The notes beneath the pieces were generated by a model. That model searched no databases, had not been told where the DNA came from, and worked only from the letters and a program-made list of their open reading frames with translations. Of a stretch of 54,995 nt of DNA, positions 26,356 through 35,614 are shown piece by piece. This stretch comes from Planctomycetota bacterium (GTDB lineage: Bacteria; Planctomycetota; UBA11346). Every line of letters starts with the position of its first letter. Within the stretch, counting starts at the first letter, position 1. The position numbers and the translations under genes are program-made. The stretch is taken from contig JACDEI010000034.1 of the NCBI GenBank assembly GCA_013816485.1, forward strand, positions 1 to 54,995, written 5' to 3'.

Positions 26356-26733
26356 TCATTTCGCGTTCGCCGGCCCCCGCACCGCCGCAATTGCCTCAGC
26401 GCGCGTGGCATAAATTGGGAACACTTTGTCGAAGCGCGTCAGGGCGAAGATCTCCTTGAGCGCCGGCGAGGTCACTCCGGTCAGGGCGAGGTGCCCGTCC
26501 AGGTCGTGCATCTCGCGCAGCTTCTGCACCAGCGGCCCCAGGGAGGCGGAGTTGAGCGACAACACGCCCGTCAGATCGATGACCAAGCGGCGGTGGCCGG
26601 CGGTGCCGGGAAGGAACTCGTTGGCGAAGTAGGTCAGGACCAGGTCCGCGTTGGCCTGCCCCTGCTGGTCGTGCTGGAAGCTGACGATGTGGACGCCGTT
26701 CTCTTCCTGTTGCACCACTGGGCTGACGTTCAT
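26356..26733 (-). CDS. STAS-domain anti-sigma-factor antagonist-like protein
   Basis: A 125-residue single STAS domain. The core matches SpoIIAA-type proteins: an N-terminal strand, VIDLTGVLSLNSASLGPLVQ (residues 51-70) with Ser62 or Ser64 at the phosphorylation site, then HLALTGVTSPALKEIFALTRFDKVFPIY. Such proteins bind an anti-sigma kinase and are switched by serine phosphorylation. No kinase, phosphatase or sigma factor gene is adjacent. It lies 112 bp upstream of rpsP on the same strand. Confidence 0.9.
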   Translation of the reverse strand: MNVSPVVQQEENGVHIVSFQHDQQGQANADLVLTYFANEFLPGTAGHRRLVIDLTGVLSLNSASLGPLVQKLREMHDLDGHLALTGVTSPALKEIFALTRFDKVFPIYATRAEAIAAVRGPANAK

Positions 26734-27078
26734 GGCGATCCTTGGCAGGCTGGCGTCGGGACTCCGCGGCGGCGGTGCACGCTGGGGTTAGGTGGGAAAC
26801 ATCTGCGCCGACGCCAGAGGGTGCAACCATTTTGTGTGTGCTGGTTGAGAGCCGGTGCCGGTACACGCTGCGGGTCGGCGGCAGACCTGGGACGCCGGTC
26901 GTTTGCGCGTCCATCGTGACAGTCCCGTCCGGTTGTGGATGCTTGCTCTGACAACACAGGCGCAGGTGCCGGGCGTCGGGCCGAATCCGCCGGTGTCTGG
27001 ACCCTCGTGGTCGACGACCCTAGGGTGCCTGGAGGACCTCCGACGTGACGCCACCAGCCCAACACCGTCGAGCGTTCC
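26734..27078. other. Divergent intergenic region upstream of tamB
   Basis: About 345 bases between the STAS gene (minus strand) and tamB (plus strand). It should hold both promoters, but I find no convincing -35/-10 pair, operator palindrome or small gene. A GGAGG-A-CCTCC microhairpin lies near 27030. Confidence 0.3.
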
Positions 27079-30000
27079 ATGCCTGAGGTGGTTGCGCCCC
27101 CACGTCGTCGCCGTCGCTGGCCGTGGATCGTCGCCGCCCTGTTGCTGGCGGCGTTCCTGTTGCGTGGGCCGCTGCTCGCGCCGGTGGTTACCCGCGTGGT
27201 GGCCGCCCAACTCGCCAACGCGCTGGATGGCCAGGCACAGGTGGAGTCCGCGGGCGGCGGGTGGTTCAGCGATGCGCATCTCGCGGGGATCCGGGTCGAA
27301 GCGCCAGGGGGCGTCGTGCCTTCGCTGCGCATCCGCACGGTCCAGGCGACCTACGGTCCCGGCATCATCACCGGTGACATGACGGCGCTGCGTTCGCTGA
27401 CGCTCGAGGGGGTCGATGCGACCATCGATCTGCGCGCTGAGCGCGGCGGCGGCCAGGGCGTTTTGCCGCCGGTGTTCGATCTGTTGCCCATGCCCTTGCC
27501 CAGCGTCGTCTGCACCGGCGAGGTGCTGCTGCTGTTGTCCGATCGCGAGGTGCGCTTGTCGCAACTGCGGTTGACTGCGTCGGCGCAGCGCGTGTCGCTC
27601 GACGTGCACGTGCAGGTCGCCGACGCCGAGCCGCTGCACCTCGTCGCGTCGTTCATCCGCCCGACCGCCGACACGCTGCGCCTGGAACGCGCGCTGGTGC
27701 TCGGCGATGCCACGGTCGAGACCCTGGAGCTGGTGCTCGGCCACGCGCGGCAGCAGCTCATCGCCGAGGTGCGCGTGGGCGGTGGACGGTTGCAGGTGCA
27801 TGGCGATCCGGCCAACGCCCGCATGGTGGTGGATGATGTCGACCTGGGGGCGTTGCCGCCAGCGCTCGCGGCACTGTTGCCCAGCGACCTCGGCGCGTTG
27901 CGCGGGGTGGTCGCGGGCGAAGCGACCGCCGTGCACTCACCGCACGGTTGGAACGTTGCCGGATCGCTACGCATCCACGACCTGATCGTCGCCGGTGCCG
28001 GACCGTTCACCATCGACGGACAATGGCGTCTCGCCGCCGATGCGGTGCATCTGCCGCGCATCAGCGTCAGCGGTCCGGCGCAGGGACAGGCGACCATCGA
28101 CGGGCTAGTGTGGTCGCTAAGCGACCGCCGGCCACGCGCCGGCACCATCCGTGCCGTCATTCCCGATCTGCGCGCCTGGGTGCCGGTGACGGTGGGCCTG
28201 CCGGAGGTGCTGCTGGCACTCAACGCCGACCTCGCGGTGGAAGGCGAGGTGTTCGCCATCCGCACCGCTCGTCTGACCGGTGGCGGCGTCGACCTCGCCG
28301 TCCACGGCAGCGTAGCGGCGGCGCCGTGGCGGCTGGAGGCGGCGGACGTCTCGGCGCACATCGATCTGGCGACGCTCGCGGGCGTGATCCCCGGAGCGCC
28401 CAATCTCGCCGGCGAGCTGCGTCTGCGTGCGACCGGGACGCTGCCGTTGAGCAACGATCCCGCGAGGCTGCTCGCCGGCGCCACCGAGGTGCAGGTGCGC
28501 GGCGACGACCTGATGGTTTCGGCGTTGGCCATCGAGCGCCTGCGCCTCGATGCGCATACTGCCGACCAGCGCCTGCACGTGACTCAGGGCGAGGTCACTG
28601 TCGCCGGAATCGCTGCTCGCCTCGCTGGCGACGTGGCGTGGCAGGACGCGTGGTGGCGCGCCAACGTCACTGGACTGACGCTGACGTTTCCCGGCGTGGT
28701 GGCGACCGCCAGCGAACCGTTCGCGGTGGCGGTCAGCCACCAGACATGGAGCGTCGGTCCGCTGCGGCTCACCAGCGCCGCTGGGGCGCTCAGCATCGAG
28801 GCCAGCCATCAGGTCGATGGCGGACTATTGGTGCTCGATGCAGCACACCTGGATCTGGGGCAGGTGGGGCTGGAAGGCCTGGGCGGGAGCGCAGCGATCG
28901 CGGTCGATCTGCGGGGAGCGTGGAGCGCCCCGCTCGGAACGCTGCGCCTGATCAGCGACGACCTGCGCATCGGTGATCGCCGTGCGCGCCTCGCGCTGCA
29001 GGTCGAACAGGACCAACATGGGCTCTCCATCCACCGTGGACACATCGATGCCGGCGCGGACGGAGTCGTGCAGCTCAGCGGCACGCTGCCGCTGCGGGTC
29101 GGGTGGAACGGCGTGACGCTGGTGCCGGACGATGGCCAGGCGGCGGCGATCAGCGCGAACATCTCCGACCTCAGCCGGTGGTGGCCCACCCTCCCGGGCG
29201 GCAACGCCCAGGTCGTGTTGCGCTTTGGTGAACCACAGGATCCGCATCCGCTCAGCGGGCGGCTGACCTTCGCCGACGTGCGTCTACAACCGCTCGCTGC
29301 CAGCGTGACCGGCACACGCCAGACGGCGCTCAGCGTGCTCGCTGGTGTGCTGGATCTGCAGGGTACGGCGGAGGGGGTGACCCTCGACCTCGCCCTGCAG
29401 GCGGACGGACAAGCGGTGCTCAGTGGCGTGCTGCGTTCAGCGGGAGCGTGGGATGCAGCGACGTTGTCCGGCGGCTGGCGTCAGCGCGCGCTCACCGGCG
29501 AGCTCGCGTTGGACGACCTGCAGCTCACGCGGCTCGCGCCGTTCCTGCCCCGTGTGCAGCACCTCGCCGGGCGCGCGACCGGTACCTTGACGGTCACCGG
29601 CACGGCGGCGGAACCGCAGTGGCACGGCTCCTTGGCGGTGCGCGACGCCGAGGTCAAGATCGCCAACGATGTGCCGACCCTCGCCGAAGGCAGCGCGCAG
29701 GTGGAGCTGATCGGCCGGACCGTGCATCTGCGTCAGGCCGGGTTCACACTTGGCGGCGCGCCGGTGACCATGACCGGCGAACTCGCTCTCGGCAGTCCAC
29801 CCCGGCTCGCGTTGCGTCTGGATGGGCGCAACGCCCTGCTGGTCCAGCGTCACGATGCGCGCGTGCGTGCTGATCTGGGACTGACGCTCAACGGCCCACT
29901 TGACCAAGTGACCATCGCCGGTCGTGCGGTGGTGACCAGCGCCCTGTTCAGTCCCGATCTCAGCCTGTGGCAGGGTGGTGCCGCCCGGGGTGATGGCCGC

Positions 30001-30732
30001 CTGGTCCCGTTCGAGTTCGTCGAGCCGCCGCTGTCGACGCTGCGTTTCGATGTGCAGGTCAGCAGCGCCTTCACCTCCCCGCAGGATGGTGTGCGGTTAG
30101 CGACCAGCCTGGTGCGCGCCGATTGCGATCTCGATCTGCACCTGCGTGGCACCGGTGCCGCGCCCGAACTCACCGGCCGGGTGGTGGTGCGGCAGGGTTT
30201 TGTGTACCTGCCCTTCAGCACGTTGCGGTTGTCGATCGGCGAGATCTGGTTCCCCGACGGTGATCCTTTCCATCCGCGCTTGAATGCGGTCGCCACCGCG
30301 CAGGTGCGCCGTTGGCGCGTGACGCTCCAGGCCGACGGGCCGCTGGCCGATCCGCAGGTGCGCGCCAGCGGCGATGGCCTGGATGAACGTGATGCGTTGT
30401 TGTTGCTGACCACCGGTTCGACCAGCGCGGAACTCAGCGGCGAGGAGGGCCAACGTGCCGCCATCGGTCGGCTCGGCACCTGGCTCGGTCGCGAGGCGTG
30501 GGACTTTATCGATGGTGAGAACGATCCCGACGCCGCGCCTGGGGTGACCGATCGTCTGAACGTGGAGTTCGGACGCCAAGTGAGCGATGGCGGCAAGGAC
30601 ACCATCGAAGCGCAGGTCGAACTCACCGAGCCCGAGCGCAATCCCGGCGTGCTGCTGTTCGGCGAACGCGATCGCTGGGAAGATTACAATGCCGGTCTGA
30701 TCCTGCGCTTCCGCTGGGGTGGCGAGGAATGA
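27079..30732 (+). CDS. tamB: TamB-like translocation/assembly protein (DUF490)
   Basis: A 1,217-residue protein with a basic N-terminus (PPRRRRRWPW) and a transmembrane anchor at about residues 16-33. A very long beta-rich region of repeated amphipathic strands follows, the beta-groove architecture of TamB/AsmA-like phospholipid-transport proteins. The last 300 residues contain the DUF490 segment (GRVVVRQGFVYLPFSTLRLS and IGEIWFPDGDPFHPRLNAVA) ending NPGVLLFGERDRWEDYNAGL. Length fits E. coli TamB (1,259). The stop overlaps the start of the Omp85 gene (ATGA, 30729-30732). It spans the periplasm and works with an Omp85 partner in lipid or outer-membrane protein transport. Confidence 0.9.
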   Translation: MPEVVAPPRRRRRWPWIVAALLLAAFLLRGPLLAPVVTRVVAAQLANALDGQAQVESAGGGWFSDAHLAGIRVEAPGGVVPSLRIRTVQATYGPGIITGDMTALRSLTLEGVDATIDLRAERGGGQGVLPPVFDLLPMPLPSVVCTGEVLLLLSDREVRLSQLRLTASAQRVSLDVHVQVADAEPLHLVASFIRPTADTLRLERALVLGDATVETLELVLGHARQQLIAEVRVGGGRLQVHGDPANARMVVDDVDLGALPPALAALLPSDLGALRGVVAGEATAVHSPHGWNVAGSLRIHDLIVAGAGPFTIDGQWRLAADAVHLPRISVSGPAQGQATIDGLVWSLSDRRPRAGTIRAVIPDLRAWVPVTVGLPEVLLALNADLAVEGEVFAIRTARLTGGGVDLAVHGSVAAAPWRLEAADVSAHIDLATLAGVIPGAPNLAGELRLRATGTLPLSNDPARLLAGATEVQVRGDDLMVSALAIERLRLDAHTADQRLHVTQGEVTVAGIAARLAGDVAWQDAWWRANVTGLTLTFPGVVATASEPFAVAVSHQTWSVGPLRLTSAAGALSIEASHQVDGGLLVLDAAHLDLGQVGLEGLGGSAAIAVDLRGAWSAPLGTLRLISDDLRIGDRRARLALQVEQDQHGLSIHRGHIDAGADGVVQLSGTLPLRVGWNGVTLVPDDGQAAAISANISDLSRWWPTLPGGNAQVVLRFGEPQDPHPLSGRLTFADVRLQPLAASVTGTRQTALSVLAGVLDLQGTAEGVTLDLALQADGQAVLSGVLRSAGAWDAATLSGGWRQRALTGELALDDLQLTRLAPFLPRVQHLAGRATGTLTVTGTAAEPQWHGSLAVRDAEVKIANDVPTLAEGSAQVELIGRTVHLRQAGFTLGGAPVTMTGELALGSPPRLALRLDGRNALLVQRHDARVRADLGLTLNGPLDQVTIAGRAVVTSALFSPDLSLWQGGAARGDGRLVPFEFVEPPLSTLRFDVQVSSAFTSPQDGVRLATSLVRADCDLDLHLRGTGAAPELTGRVVVRQGFVYLPFSTLRLSIGEIWFPDGDPFHPRLNAVATAQVRRWRVTLQADGPLADPQVRASGDGLDERDALLLLTTGSTSAELSGEEGQRAAIGRLGTWLGREAWDFIDGENDPDAAPGVTDRLNVEFGRQVSDGGKDTIEAQVELTEPERNPGVLLFGERDRWEDYNAGLILRFRWGGEE

Positions 30733-32753
30733 TGCGGACGCTCGCCATCATCCTGGTGCTGGTCGCGCTGTGGTTGTCCGGTTGCGGTGACCAGGCACGC
30801 ATCAGCGGCAACAGCGTGGTGACCAGAGGCGACCTGGAAGCGGCGGCACGTCGTCCGCTGGCCGCATGGCACGAGCATCAGCGGGCCACCGATCTGGTCG
30901 ATGCGTCTGCGGACATGCGGGCGCGACTCGATGAGCAGGGGTATGTCTCGGCCGAGGTCGTCGGCACGCCACCGCCACCGCCGCCGGAGGGCGACGGTCT
31001 GCCGCTTTTCACTATCAACGAAGGTCCGCGTGCGGCGTTGGGTGAGGTGACTTTCGGCGGTGACACCGGTCTGGGCCGCACGCGCCTGCGGGAGCTCGCT
31101 GCGCTCGGTCCGTGGCTTACCAGCAGCAGCATCTCCGATGCGCCCAAGCGTATCGCCAGCGGTCTGCGTCGGGCGGGTCATCTGCAGGCGCGGGTGGCCC
31201 AGGCACAGGTGCGCTGGAACGACACCCGCACGCTGGCCGACGTGCACCTGGTGATCCAGGCCGGGCCGCGCTTCCTGCTTGCTGAGGAGCACCTCGATCT
31301 CGAGGGCGACCTGACCTTGCGCAGCGGCCTCGCCGCGTTGCTCGATGTCCCAGGCATCACCAGCCATCCACGGCTGGCGAGCGAAGCCGCCGCGCGTCTG
31401 CGCGCGCACCTGGCCGATCGTGGTTACCGTCAGGCGTCGGTGGAGGTCGAGCAGGAGATCGATGCAGCGCGAGCGCGCGTCTCGGTACGCCTGCGGGTAC
31501 GGCCGGGTGTGCGCCAGACCGTCAGCGCGGTGCAGGTCAGTGGTGGGCGGCGCACCAGTCGCAGCTTCGTCGACCGCCATCTGCGTGAACTGCAACCCGG
31601 CCAACCATTGTCGCAGGCCAAGCTCGATCAGGCGGTGTCGGGGCTCACCCTCACCGGCCTCTACCGTCGCGTGCAGGTCGAGACCATCGCCGGCGAAGCG
31701 GCACCCGACGGCAGCATCCCGACCACCGTCGAGCTGAAGCTGAAAGAGAATCCCAGCAAGCGCGTCGACCTCTCGGTTGGTTATGGCAGCTACGAACAGT
31801 TGCGTGCTGGCGTGGAGTACGTCGACGACCACCTGTTCGGTCGCGGACTGCGTTTCAACACCGGCGTCAACGGCAGCCTCAAGGGTTGGGGTTCCGACAT
31901 TGGTCTGCTCGATCCCTACCTGCTCGGTCCCGGACGCACCATCGGCGTGGCGTTCGCCTACAGCGAGCGCGAAGAACCAGCCTTCGAGCATGAGGAATAC
32001 AGCGCCACGCTCACCGCAACGCAGAAAGCCAGACCACGGTTCGATCCAGTGCCCTACGAACTGCGCGCGACCTACACCTTCACCCGCGAGGAAGACTTCG
32101 CCATCGAGGCGCCGCTGCCCGGTGAAGAGCAGGACGGCGACTACACCACCAGCGCCATCGGTTTCAGCCTACGGCGCGATGCACGCGAGCCGAAGATCAT
32201 CGATCCGGAACGCGGCACCTACGCCCAGATCGGCGCGCTGGTGAGTGCCAAACCACTGGGTGCCGAGATCGAGTTCTCCGAGTTCTCCGCCAGCGCTTTC
32301 GGCGCGATCGATCCCGCGCCATGGTTGGTGGCGACCGTGCATGTCTCTGGCACCACGCGCGAGCCCTTCGAAGGCAAGAGCCTGCCGATCGGAGAACGCC
32401 TGTTCCTGGGTGGCGAGGACAGTGTGCGTTCATTCACCCGCGATGATCTCGGCCCACGCGACGTGAACGGTGATCCCACCGGCGGACTGACCCGGCTGTA
32501 CGGCAACATCGAACTGCGCTGGCGTCCGTTCAGCCGCCATCGTGCGTTTGAAATCGCGACGTTCTACGACATCGGCATGGTCCATCCCGATCCCTGGCGC
32601 GTCGGCGGTCCACCTGGGCAGGCGATTGGTGCTGGCCTGCGCTACCGTACTCCGGTGGGTCCGATTCGGCTGGACTACGGCTACAATCCTGGGGATCGCC
32701 TGGGCGCGGAAGATCCCTGGGCGCTGCATCTGGCGGTGGGCTTCGCGTTTTGA
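30729..32753 (+). CDS. Omp85-family protein with a lipoprotein signal (TamA/TamL-like)
   Basis: A 674-residue outer-membrane protein. Residues 1-18 are a signal peptide ending in the lipobox LWLSGC (Cys19), so the mature N-terminus should be lipidated. POTRA-like repeats follow to about residue 340. The rest is a 16-strand Omp85 barrel, with YGSYEQLRAGVEYVDDHLFGRG at its start, GERLFLGGEDSVRSF near the middle (the conserved lid segment) and a C-terminal PVGPIRLDYGYNPGDRLG strand ending in Phe. It overlaps tamB by 4 nt, so it is the TamB partner. Lipidated TamA homologues (TamL) are known in Bacteroidetes; a match here is inferred. Confidence 0.9.
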   Translation: MMRTLAIILVLVALWLSGCGDQARISGNSVVTRGDLEAAARRPLAAWHEHQRATDLVDASADMRARLDEQGYVSAEVVGTPPPPPPEGDGLPLFTINEGPRAALGEVTFGGDTGLGRTRLRELAALGPWLTSSSISDAPKRIASGLRRAGHLQARVAQAQVRWNDTRTLADVHLVIQAGPRFLLAEEHLDLEGDLTLRSGLAALLDVPGITSHPRLASEAAARLRAHLADRGYRQASVEVEQEIDAARARVSVRLRVRPGVRQTVSAVQVSGGRRTSRSFVDRHLRELQPGQPLSQAKLDQAVSGLTLTGLYRRVQVETIAGEAAPDGSIPTTVELKLKENPSKRVDLSVGYGSYEQLRAGVEYVDDHLFGRGLRFNTGVNGSLKGWGSDIGLLDPYLLGPGRTIGVAFAYSEREEPAFEHEEYSATLTATQKARPRFDPVPYELRATYTFTREEDFAIEAPLPGEEQDGDYTTSAIGFSLRRDAREPKIIDPERGTYAQIGALVSAKPLGAEIEFSEFSASAFGAIDPAPWLVATVHVSGTTREPFEGKSLPIGERLFLGGEDSVRSFTRDDLGPRDVNGDPTGGLTRLYGNIELRWRPFSRHRAFEIATFYDIGMVHPDPWRVGGPPGQAIGAGLRYRTPVGPIRLDYGYNPGDRLGAEDPWALHLAVGFAF

Positions 32754-32804
32754 CGTGAACCTAAATCAGGTGCTCGGCCTTCGATCGAGCGTCGTTTTTC
32801 ATGA

Positions 32805-33371
32805 TCACTTCGCCTTCAGGTATTTCTGATGAATACGCTGGTAACGGCTGTCGAGTTTAACCACGGTCACTTGGCGATACGGGACGCGGAAGACGCCCAT
32901 CCATTTGCCGAGCATATCGAAATGCCGAATGCGACAGGACGTGTTGTCAACCTCGACCAGGGTGCCGATCCAGAAGTCTGGAATCCGTTCGTTCTCAATG
33001 ATGACCACGCGCTCTGAGCCGATTGATGCGAGTGCCGTGCGCAGATTACTGAGATCGATCTGATGAACCCAGCGAGGAGTCGTGGGCAGGAAATTTTCTG
33101 CACGGGCCAGTGTGAGTACGCGCTGATTGCAGGCGGTGGTTTGACGACGGACAATGTCCTTGGTCGGAAAGATGCAGAATCCATCGAAGAGAAAATCGCA
33201 CTCCTCATGGAACAGGGCAAGGTCATCGCTTTCGTTCAGACAGATGCCGTGAAAATTCTTGCGACTGATTCGTGTTTTTCGCTCCACGGTTTCAAGGATG
33301 GTTGCTGTAGGACGCATATTGCCACGTGAGTCTTTTCTCCCGATTGCTTTATTCAATTCAAGTTCTGCCAT
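32805..33371 (-). CDS. Hypothetical cytoplasmic protein
   Basis: A 188-residue soluble protein. The N-terminus is helical and charged. The middle contains ISRKNFHGICLNESDDLALF, FDGFCIFPTKDIVRRQ and later a strand-rich C-terminal segment (WIGTLVEVDNTSCRIRHFDMLG) resembling an SH3/Sm-like small barrel. The first pattern recurs in uncharacterised proteins of several phyla, but no function is known to me. It is convergent with the Omp85 gene. Upstream lies the multi-hairpin region at 33411-33652. Confidence 0.7.
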   Translation of the reverse strand: MAELELNKAIGRKDSRGNMRPTATILETVERKTRISRKNFHGICLNESDDLALFHEECDFLFDGFCIFPTKDIVRRQTTACNQRVLTLARAENFLPTTPRWVHQIDLSNLRTALASIGSERVVIIENERIPDFWIGTLVEVDNTSCRIRHFDMLGKWMGVFRVPYRQVTVVKLDSRYQRIHQKYLKAK

Positions 33372-33410
33372 GTTCGCGGTGGAATCGTTATGTGTAGCTT
33401 CGCCAAGTGA

Positions 33411-33652
33411 GCCCCCAAACGGGGGCGTCCCGCCTACAGCCCAGCACGTAAGTGCTGGGAAAGCCGAGAAAATAGCAAAAAAGCCCCGGCGGGGCGACAG
33501 CCTAGATGCCGGTGCATAAGCGCCGGTGTAACAAAGTGGCCGAGCTTACGCTCCGCCACAGAACGGCCGTCCCGACGGGACTCGAACACTAAATTGGCAC
33601 GTACCCAGCACTCACGTGCTGGGCTGTAGGCTGGGCGCCCCTGTTCGGGGCT
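33411..33652. ncRNA. Structured eight-hairpin region, candidate RNA or palindromic element
   Basis: Eight perfect or near-perfect stems follow one another: 33411-33426, 33440-33459, 33483-33495, 33509-33526, 33536-33559, 33569-33581, 33604-33623 and 33637-33651. The outer pairs mirror each other: CCCAGCAC-GTAA-GTGCTGGG on the left and CCCAGCAC-TCAC-GTGCTGGG on the right, whose loop reads GTGA on the other strand. Both are GNRA-type. The flanking stems also match imperfectly. The region could be a structured RNA, a palindromic mobile unit or both. CAAGT flanks both sides (33404-33408, 33655-33659). Confidence 0.5.
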
Positions 33653-33670
33653 CACAAGTCACGCTGCCAT

Positions 33671-34378
33671 TCACTTGGTCTTCAACCACGGCTTGATCAC
33701 CGCGAAGACGCGTGTCGCGATATGCGCATCGCCCTTGGGATTGGGGTGCACCCAATCCACCGTCAGGGTGTTGGGTGCATCAGGCTTCGAGACCCAACCA
33801 TCGGCGGTCGCCACGGTGATGACCGGTGATTTCACGGTCGTCAGTTCGGCCGCCAGCGCGATGTAGGCCTTGCTGAGCGCAGGGAACGGTTCCCATTCCT
33901 GGAACGGTAGGCCGATGGCGACTTTGACCGCGGCGTTGCGGCCACGCAGGACGGTGATGATGTCGCGCATGGATTTGAGCGTGGGGTCCATGCCCTCTTC
34001 CTTGATCTTGTCGTTGGTGCCCAGGAACACGACGGCGACATCAGCAGTCCAACCTTTGCTGCCGTCGACCAACGCGTCGGCAACCGCACGGGTGGTCCAA
34101 CCCCACCGGCCTTCGTGATGATTGACGAAGGTCTTGCCGCCGTGGGCGGCGTAGTCCGGCGAGCCTTCGAACCCCGTGGTCATGCTGCCGACGAAGTCGA
34201 CGGTCAGCTTGGCATCGACACAGGCCTGCCACAGCGGGTAGCGCCAACTGTAGGTCGGTACGTTGTTGCCACGACCAACTCGTCCCTGGGTGATCGAATC
34301 GCCCACGCAGACGATGCGGACGGGATCGGCGGCCATGAGGGTGGTGGAGAGCAGGAGTAGGGCGAGAAAGCGGATCAT
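33671..34378 (-). CDS. Secreted SGNH/GDSL hydrolase
   Basis: A 235-residue protein with a signal peptide (residues 1-16) followed by block I VCVGDSITQG (Ser28 nucleophile), block III VVFLGTNDKIKEEGMD (oxyanion Asn) and block V VDWVHPNPKGD carrying the catalytic Asp/His pair. The family comprises esterases that deacetylate carbohydrates or release acyl groups. It is the last gene of the operon that begins with the second cytochrome, so a periplasmic role on the same substrate is likely. GGAG precedes the ATG at 34378. Confidence 0.9.
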   Translation of the reverse strand: MIRFLALLLLSTTLMAADPVRIVCVGDSITQGRVGRGNNVPTYSWRYPLWQACVDAKLTVDFVGSMTTGFEGSPDYAAHGGKTFVNHHEGRWGWTTRAVADALVDGSKGWTADVAVVFLGTNDKIKEEGMDPTLKSMRDIITVLRGRNAAVKVAIGLPFQEWEPFPALSKAYIALAAELTTVKSPVITVATADGWVSKPDAPNTLTVDWVHPNPKGDAHIATRVFAVIKPWLKTK

Positions 34379-34400
34379 GGATTCTCCAGGAGCAGTGAGC

Positions 34401-35429
34401 TTAACGTTTTGCCTTCTTCTTCTCAGGCTTGGTCGTCGGCAGGTTTGCCAGCGGCACACCCCAGGCGACGGCGCACACGCCAGTCTGATCGAGCGGCACG
34501 GTCGCTTTGTTCCACTGCTTGCCGTCGCTCGACCATTTCACGCCGCCCCAATCGCAGTCGAGTTGCAGGCTACCATCTGGTGCGGTGGCTTGCGGGACGC
34601 GCGGAACATCCTTGGCCTCCTCCCATTTCTCACCGTCGGGTGAGACGCGGGTGGACTTCTCGCCTTTGAGCACGAACCGGCCGGCGTGGAACAGTACCGA
34701 CTCGCCGTGGTGCTTATCGCCGGTCTGGAGAACTTCCTTCCACGTCGCACCGTCGCTGCTGACGATGATTTGGCCGAGGTGGCCGGCGGCGACGAACGTG
34801 CCGTTGCCCCAGGCCAGCCCGCGGATGTCGCCGGGCCAGGTGCTCACCACCAGCGGCGTCTCGCCTTTTTTGGTGTAGCCGGTCCAGCCGATGCGTGGTT
34901 TGCCGTCGGGGATGGCGTAATCGCCGGCGAAGACCACGGTGCCATCGGCGGCAACCGCATGGCGGCGGTAGTACCCCGAACCTTTCTCTGTCGTCGACAC
35001 CGGCTTGCTCGCGCCGCCGTTCACCCACGTCACGCCGTCTGGTGACAGCAGGAAGGTGTCGGTACCGGCGGCAATGAAACGATCGTCGGTGGTGGTGACC
35101 TGACCGATGCGCCATTTCTCGATCACGGCTTCTTCCCATTTCTTGCCGTCGGTCGAACGCAGCACGAAGCCCTTGCCAACCCCGCCGCCGGCAGCAAGGA
35201 ACGTGCCCGCGCGGTAGGTCAGCGAAAAGATGATGTTGGGATCGTCCTGATTCTTGTCCGACCAACGCTCAGCTTCCCAGGTCTTGCCGTCGATGGACCA
35301 GCCGCGGAAACCGCCGTAGCCGACGGCGACAAACACGCCCTGGCCGATGACGGGTTTCTCGCTCGTGTCTTTCGCGGGTTGGGCAGCGAACAGCGTGACG
35401 GTCAACGAGAGCAGGAGCAGCAAGCGCAT
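34401..35429 (-). CDS. Exported Asp-box (sialidase-like) beta-propeller protein
   Basis: A 342-residue protein with a signal peptide (residues 1-16). At least six Asp-box turns of the form S-x-D-G-x-x-W are spread over the sequence (SIDGKTW, STDGKKW, LSPDGVTW, SSDGATW, SPDGEKW, SSDGKQW), implying a six- or seven-bladed propeller. Catalytic arginines of true sialidases are not evident, so a binding role is as likely as hydrolysis. It ends in a Lys-rich tail (KPEKKKAKR). The ATG at 35429 lies next to the right edge of the mobile-looking hairpin element at 35437-35610, which supplies the AAGGA ribosome binding site. Confidence 0.85.
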   Translation of the reverse strand: MRLLLLLSLTVTLFAAQPAKDTSEKPVIGQGVFVAVGYGGFRGWSIDGKTWEAERWSDKNQDDPNIIFSLTYRAGTFLAAGGGVGKGFVLRSTDGKKWEEAVIEKWRIGQVTTTDDRFIAAGTDTFLLSPDGVTWVNGGASKPVSTTEKGSGYYRRHAVAADGTVVFAGDYAIPDGKPRIGWTGYTKKGETPLVVSTWPGDIRGLAWGNGTFVAAGHLGQIIVSSDGATWKEVLQTGDKHHGESVLFHAGRFVLKGEKSTRVSPDGEKWEEAKDVPRVPQATAPDGSLQLDCDWGGVKWSSDGKQWNKATVPLDQTGVCAVAWGVPLANLPTTKPEKKKAKR

Positions 35430-35436
35430 GATCAGA

Positions 35437-35610
35437 ATCCTTGAGGTGAGAGTAGCCGCAGAGGCGCAGAGGTCAGAGGAGGGCCGCAGAGCAGAAGTTG
35501 GCATGGGCTTGGGTAGGAACGCGATTCTGCCATTGGCAAGCCATCACTTGTTCATCTCTGCGGCCCTCCTCTGACCTCTGCGCTGCGGCTGGTTGTCGCA
35601 TTGCTTGTCG
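35437..35610. mobile_element. Hairpin element with inverted octamer arms, flanked by a 9-bp duplication
   Basis: The left arm (about 35453-35490) starts AGCCGCAGAGGCGCAGAGG. The right arm (about 35556-35592) is its near-perfect reverse complement, lacking one AGGC unit step. The pair is flanked by ATGATCAGA at 35428-35436 and 35611-35619. Those copies contain, on the minus strand, the start codon of the downstream gene and the stop codon of the upstream gene. Deleting the element with one copy restores TGA-TC-ATG. Confidence 0.55.
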
Positions 35611-35614
35611 ATGA

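Noticed and set aside
33576..33600. tRNA-like T-arm (GTTCGAGTCCC on the minus strand)
   Set aside because: The surrounding bases cannot form the acceptor, D and anticodon arms; the match is part of the hairpin cluster.
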